The notes beneath the pieces were generated by a model, which saw only the letters and a list, made by a program, of their open reading frames with translations, ran no database searches and was not told the origin of the DNA. From Dryomyza anilis (Eukaryota > Arthropoda > Insecta > Diptera > Dryomyzidae): 64,000 nucleotides of DNA. The position numbers and the translations under genes are program-made. Below, in pieces: positions 58,801-64,000 of the stretch. Location of the stretch: positions 19,139,529 to 19,203,528 of the forward strand of contig OX638132.1 in assembly GCA_951804985.1 (NCBI GenBank), written 5' to 3'. Each line of letters opens with the position of its first letter. The first letter of the stretch is position 1.

Positions 58801-60395
58801 ATTTAGGTACGAAAAAGCCTACTTTGAGGTCCCGGCGGATCCATTTCCCATATCCATTTCCCATTTCGCTGAAAATTCTCTACATCGATTTACTCTTTCA
58901 ATAGAGCATTTCTAGGGAGTGACCTTCAAAATCAAACTCGATGTTTTTTTTTCATACAAAGTTATTGTCAGTCTAATGTACATATGTAACGCTGTTTTCG
59001 AAATTGGCTTCAGTTTTTGAGATATAGACTTTTTTCAAAAATTGAATGCTAAATCTAATGTATATCTAATGCATAATAATCATGATTTCCATTTGAATCA
59101 TGATTATTATTTTAAACTATAATTGAAACTAATTTCAATTTGTATTAGGGTAAAACATTTGGTGGTTACACGCAGCGGTTCAGTTCATTCATCTCAATCC
59201 ATGACCATTTATGCGTGGTTAATAAAGAAAATAATTTAATTTAGTTATAACTAGTATGAATTAAATTATTTATTTTAAACAGATTACTTACTACATTGTT
59301 GAGACATAATCAAGCGAACACATAATGGTTGGTATTAAATAACATGACTATAAACCAACTTATTTTGAATTGTTGTGCGACACAAAACATGGCAAATGAA
59401 TGAAAAACTGACGGCGAGAAGACAGACAAATACAATGCACAAAACCAACAAACTACAAACAAACGTGGTCTGAACCTATTTTAACCGAACTAACCCCACG
59501 ATAAAAAGTTGTTTTGCAGCACCTCTAGAAATATTATTAGCGGTAGACGGGTGCAGGGGTACAGTAATGGTGTGGTACGAACCAGATGAAGTAGTGGAAG
59601 AAATGTGATAGTTGTGAGTGACTTTGATCACTGACTGTGTGAATATTTTGAAGTTTTGTTTTGTCTTTTTTTTGCATTTTTCTATATATCTTTTTTTTAT
59701 ACTTTCTTGTAAATTCCACACAGCTTTTTCTTGTTGTACTTCCGGCGTTTGTAATCAAAGGTTAAAGACATTGTTGCTGTATTATGTTGCTTATGATGAT
59801 CATGTTTTTGAAAATTTGTTTTGGTTGATATTGTTATTTGTTGTTTGGCATTTAAATGTTTAAGCTGTATTTATAAATATTAATAGCATCGAGTTTCATT
59901 CATAATTATATATAATGGACTGTTCCGGGCACGCGTTTTAAATAATTACAAAAGAAATTTGGAAAATGATATAATTGAACAATATACAAAAAGCTCTGTG
60001 ATTGATAATTGCAATAATTTTTGATTCATAATAAATAACACAAAATACATTGCATTACTTTTTATAGTTTAAAACAGGTATTAAATTGTAATTTAAACAT
60101 AGTATTTTCATTCGGATTGAAACCGTATCTAAAATCGTAAACTGATATCGGTTTAACCGTTTTAAAACAAGCCAATTTTTGTGTTAGGTCTAAGAGTTTT
60201 TACTTTTTAATAGATCAGTCTTTTATATATCGTCGATGTTGAAGTAAATAAAAGAAACAAATATCACTACATTTTAAAAATATCAATAATTGTTTTCAAT
60301 AATGTTATTAATGTTGTTTGTTTTTAGTCGACCTTAAAATATAGTAATGCAAAAACTAATTTTTCGGGCTCTAGGTCTACCGAATGCTATATGTA
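58801..60395. other. Unassigned stretch
   Basis: No gene was recognised. A microsatellite-free, moderately AT-rich block at 59380-59620 has no usable reading frame. Confidence 0.4.
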
Positions 60396-61313
60396 CACAG
60401 AAAAAAAATTATTCAGTATGATGAATTTATTCATAAATATTATGAATTTTTTCACCAACTACCAGATTCATCATATTGATACCACCGTTCATTAAATGAC
60501 ATATTAATGAATGTATTCATTATATATATGCACAAAATATTCAATACAATGAATTTGAATTGTCTGTCATGTTGATGAATTTGTTCATAATATTTTTTCA
60601 AAAAAAAAAATGTTTTATAAAATAATTTAAAAAAAAGTGTAAACATTTTTTTTTAAAAATAATAGTAAAAAAAATTACAAACAAATTATCCCAAAAAAAA
60701 GTTTTGGACAAAAAAAATTGTTCCAAAAAAAAAAATTTTTTAAAAAAATTTCGAAGAAAAAGTTTCGAAAAAAAAAATGTTCGAAAAAAAAATTATTTGA
60801 AAAAAAAATTGTTCGAAAAAAAAATTTACGAATAAAAAAATTTCGAAAAAAAATTTGTTCGAAAAAAAATTTTGTTTGAAAAAATTTTGTTTTTTCAAAA
60901 ATATATTTTTTTATAAATATAACTTCTTATTAACAAAAAGTTGTAATTATAATAAATATATTATAAAACATTTTACTACTTTATGCATGTCGAGCAAGCA
61001 TTATATAAGAAATAACACACAAGAACTACTTGAGAATTGAGAAGTACGTCAAAACATGAACGAAAAAAAAATATGTTGATAGAAATATGGTTTAATGAAC
61101 AGCATTCTTCAATATGAAGAACATATATGTGTATTTTATATTTTGGTTCATTAATATGATGAAACGTATTCTTCACATACAGTTCATCATATTGAAGAAC
61201 ACTTTTTGACATTGATATACGTTAGTCATTAATATTATGAATGGCTCTTCAATACAATGAATCATGGTTTGAAGAACGGAATTCATCAATATGATGTACA
61301 TTTTTTTTCTGTG
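60396..61313. mobile_element. MITE family D, copy 2, 918 bp
   Basis: The ends are CACAGAAAAAAAATTATTC and, inverted, CACAGAAAAAAAATGTACA, with TA at 60394-60395 and 61314-61315. It is collinear with 22073-22939 on the opposite strand but lacks the family A insert. It contains an extra A-rich tandem tract ('ttcgaaaaaaaaatt', about 60740-60890). Confidence 0.9.
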
Positions 61314-62218
61314 TATGTGGCACTGGCTCAAAAAATAGCAACATCAATTGATATATATTTGACACTTACTGTTCAATAAGACCAATATTTATATTTAATA
61401 ATGGAAATATCTATTATATGGAATTCCATATTTTACTGGATTAAACTTTAAAAATATTATGCACATAATTCTTATTGTGTTCATTGGAAAAGGAAAACTT
61501 TAGCGACTTGAAATGTAGAATTTGCAGAGAAAGATCGCTGATGTAGGGGCTTGGCTGCCCCTACATTTGCCAATTGTTTGTTGTTTTATTTGTTGGTACA
61601 AAACACCTAATTTCTACCGACTGGACCTTGAGCACTTTAAGACAATATCTTAAAAAAATCTAGAAAATGTCGAAAAAAAACTTTGAAAATAAATATGCAC
61701 ACATTTTTTTATAGGAGCAAAAAATATCGTAAAATAAATCAAAATGTTGAAATACAAATTTCAAATCTTTTTTGAGCCACACCCACTCGACAGGGGTTGC
61801 AACTCCCCTTCTGCGATATCTGTGGAATTTTGGGTTTCGATATATGCATTGACGAATTTTTATATTTTTCTGAGCACTATTTCCAGATATACTATGGTTC
61901 AAAGATCACTTTTGTATGGTACTTCATATGCAACATCTATTGATGCTATTACCTCCGTTAAGGTCTCATTTTAAAAGATATAAATCAATCTTTTGGACAA
62001 TTAAATTAACTAAACACTAAATATGGCCAATGGTCATTATCCCCGCACAAATTTTAATTACTTAATTCAAAGTTTTTGTTGATTTATTATAAATGTTCGT
62101 ACCAAATTGCAAGATGGTATTTTGATGGCATAATATTTAGAAATGAGGCCTTCAAATTAAATTCATATTTTTTATAGTTTTAAATTAATATTTGCAGCTT
62201 CTAGTATGTTCTCATCTC
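61314..62218. other. Unassigned stretch with weak similarity to 12170-12430
   Basis: 61755-61990 shares 'tcaaagatcacttttgta' and 'gtctcattttaaaag' with the left repeat at 12300-12400, suggesting a second diverged copy. No gene was seen. Confidence 0.4.
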
Positions 62219-62412
62219 AATTCGGAGTCCCGTTACAGCGAAAATATGAATTTCCGTAGGAATACGAATTTTTATCTACTCTAGGATCCATGCGGTCGAA
62301 TTCGGTTTCGTCGTAGTGGACATATTCACACTGAATTCCATTATCCACGGATCCTAAAGTAGCTAAAAATTCGAATTCCTACGGAAATTCATATTTTCGC
62401 TGTAACGGGACT
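62219..62412. repeat. Foldback element with about 70-bp arms
   Basis: The arms begin AATTCGGAGTCCCGTTACAG and pair through 'gaatttccgtaggaat' to GGATCC, around a loop of about 55 bp that includes 'cggtttcgtcgtagtgg'. Only a few mismatches are seen. AATT is at both outer ends. It is non-coding. Confidence 0.88.
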
Positions 62413-63728
62413 CCGAATTTTGGTGTCTATGTTACGAAAATGTTATTTATTTTATTATTTTTTATTATATTTATTAGACATTTTATGATTACTAATATAT
62501 TTTTCTTACACAAAATATATGCATTTTTTTTTAAACATTTTCAATAATTGTTTGGTTAAAAATGATTTTGCCATTTTAAATTTCGACATTTTAGTTTTCA
62601 ACATTTTAGTTTTCAACATTTTTGTTTTCGACATTTTTGCTTTCGACATTTTTGCATTCGACATTTTTGTTTTCGACATTTTTATGTTTCGGCATTTCTA
62701 TTTTCTACATTTTTGTCTTCTGTATTTATAGTTTCGATATTTTAAATTTCGACTTATCGTACCAAACCCTTTTATTTATTCAACAACAATTTATTCAAGG
62801 TATTTAAAAATTAACAATATTAACTAATAAAATTAACTAATATTAATACAAACGTCAATGTTAAAAACTTAAAATCGAATCCTATACGAGGGAGAAAATC
62901 CTAATCACCGTTGTTAAATTCGGTTTTAATCCGTGATTTTAGCATAATTAATGTTTTTTTTTGCAAAAAAGATTAAAATACAAAAACATAAAATATGATA
63001 AATCGTTTAGAATTCTTGATATATGCATTAAATGAATTAAATTTACATAATAAAATATTCAAAATAAATAAAATATTTCTGAAAGCCGTCTCAGACGCAA
63101 ATTAAAGCCGTTCAACCTGCTGCCACTAAATCTTGTTGGCTCACATACATGTTGGTTAATGTTGGTTAATATGAATAACATCAAAAGCAAAAAAAAATAT
63201 ATTAAACGATTTACGACTGGATTTACAAGTAAAGAATTTGTACTTGATGTCAATTTATTCAATTATTATTATTTTTTATTTTTATTTATAACAAGTAACA
63301 CTGCGTTCAGTCGGTCATTTTTTAGTTGGTCCATATGTTAAATATTACAACGGAATGTGGGATATTTGCTAAAACCAGTTAACAACATATGTAGTATATA
63401 GTCTTAGTCAAGTTAACCTGATGCTATTATAACATGACAAGAGTTGTTACGGTTTTATGTTGTTATTTTTATTCTTTTGATTATTAGTCAGTCCATCGAC
63501 AATGTGTGAGAAAATAGTATGTTATTTACATAAATTGTGTCAACTAACAGCACAGTGACTTTGACAAAAACGTAGCAGTTTGAAGCAAATATGTATAAAA
63601 TGTTTAACCGTTAACAGCAGTAGTTAACTGAGTAAAAGAGACATTTTAATTATGCTGAAGCATCGGAAAAAGGGAATCGGTAGCTAAAAAATTAATGAGC
63701 CTGAAAATCTGTGTTAATCATTGATTTA
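62413..63728. other. Unassigned AT-rich stretch
   Basis: Apart from the 15-bp array at 62575-62760, nothing was recognised in this stretch. Confidence 0.4.
62575..62760. repeat. 15-bp tandem array, about 12 copies
   Basis: The unit 'acatttttgttttcg' and variants read head to tail. The open frame through it is a by-product. Confidence 0.9.
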
Positions 63729-64000
63729 AAGGGTTTTTCAATAAGAGCGCTCCAAAAGTTTTTTCAAGGGTTTTTCAACAGGGACGCTACAAAAGTAGAG
63801 CGACAGGGACAGCAAACGACGTCATATTTTTTGCCGCTCTTTTGACATTTCTCTTCAGTAAGGTTTGCCATTTCATGATGGAAAGATATACGAGCCAACC
63901 AGTCGAAATTATTAAAATTAACTACCGAAATTCGAATTCGAATTCCATCATGAAATGGAAACCTTACTGAAGAGAAATGTCAAAAGAGCGGCAAAAAATA
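63729..64000. mobile_element. Foldback family F, copy 3, cut by the window edge
   Basis: It starts AAGGGTTTTTCAATAAGAGC after TA at 63727-63728 and has the full left arm, a loop at about 63890-63945, and the beginning of the right arm ('gaagagaaatgtcaaaagag'). The right end lies beyond 64000. It shows the complete left terminus lacking in copies 1 and 2. Confidence 0.88.

Noticed and set aside
62519..62807. Open frames with repeated FDIFVFDIF or STFL
   Set aside because: They are created by a 15-bp tandem array.

Overview
This is AT-rich, repeat-dense nuclear DNA of a higher dipteran (schizophoran) fly. The evidence is short introns with fly-type splice sites, a gene with the long Asn and Ser runs common in fly proteins, insect-type GILT and FAM43-family genes, a nucleoside diphosphate kinase pseudogene, and very many TA-flanked MITEs and hAT elements. 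A non-drosophilid such as a tephritid or a calyptrate is my guess, but the sequence alone does not settle the family. There are no bacterial genes, rRNA genes or CRISPR arrays, and no intact tRNA gene that I could recognise.

Two host protein genes are readable. At the left, on the + strand (1512-2510), lie the last four coding exons of a gamma-interferon-inducible lysosomal thiol reductase (GILT). Its signal-peptide exon was not found. On the - strand, 11703 down to 7831, is a complete three-exon, 967-residue FAM43-family protein with a PTB/PID domain. A broken, intron-free copy of a nucleoside diphosphate kinase (awd type) lies at 55112-55512 (-).

The remaining 50+ kb is mobile and repeated DNA. 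The best-defined elements are: a 2532-bp hAT transposon (13038-15569) with 12-bp terminal repeats, a perfect 8-bp target duplication and a frameshifted, once-spliced transposase; a 1159-bp non-autonomous hAT element (37690-38848) with a perfect 8-bp target duplication; a tRNA-headed SINE (40861-41144) with a 12-bp target duplication; six copies of a 220-bp TA-flanked MITE (family A); several further TA-flanked families whose ends all begin CAC and run into GAAAA-type sequence; and several long foldback elements. Nested insertions with empty sites inside the same window fix insertion order: family A inside family D, hAT inside foldback F, and a TTA-flanked MITE inside one arm of a foldback.

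Tandem arrays are also prominent: about 100-bp, 50-bp and 14-bp units in a row (4830-6450), a 41-bp array degrading into 21-bp monomers (34655-35760), about 50-bp units (46268-46518), GCGAG-rich arrays on both sides of the kinase pseudogene (54123-56050), and 15-bp units (58617-58760 and 62575-62760). The long stretches from about 17 to 31 kb, 32.6 to 34.6 kb, 42 to 54 kb and 56 to 64 kb show no protein gene; they look like introns or intergenic DNA.
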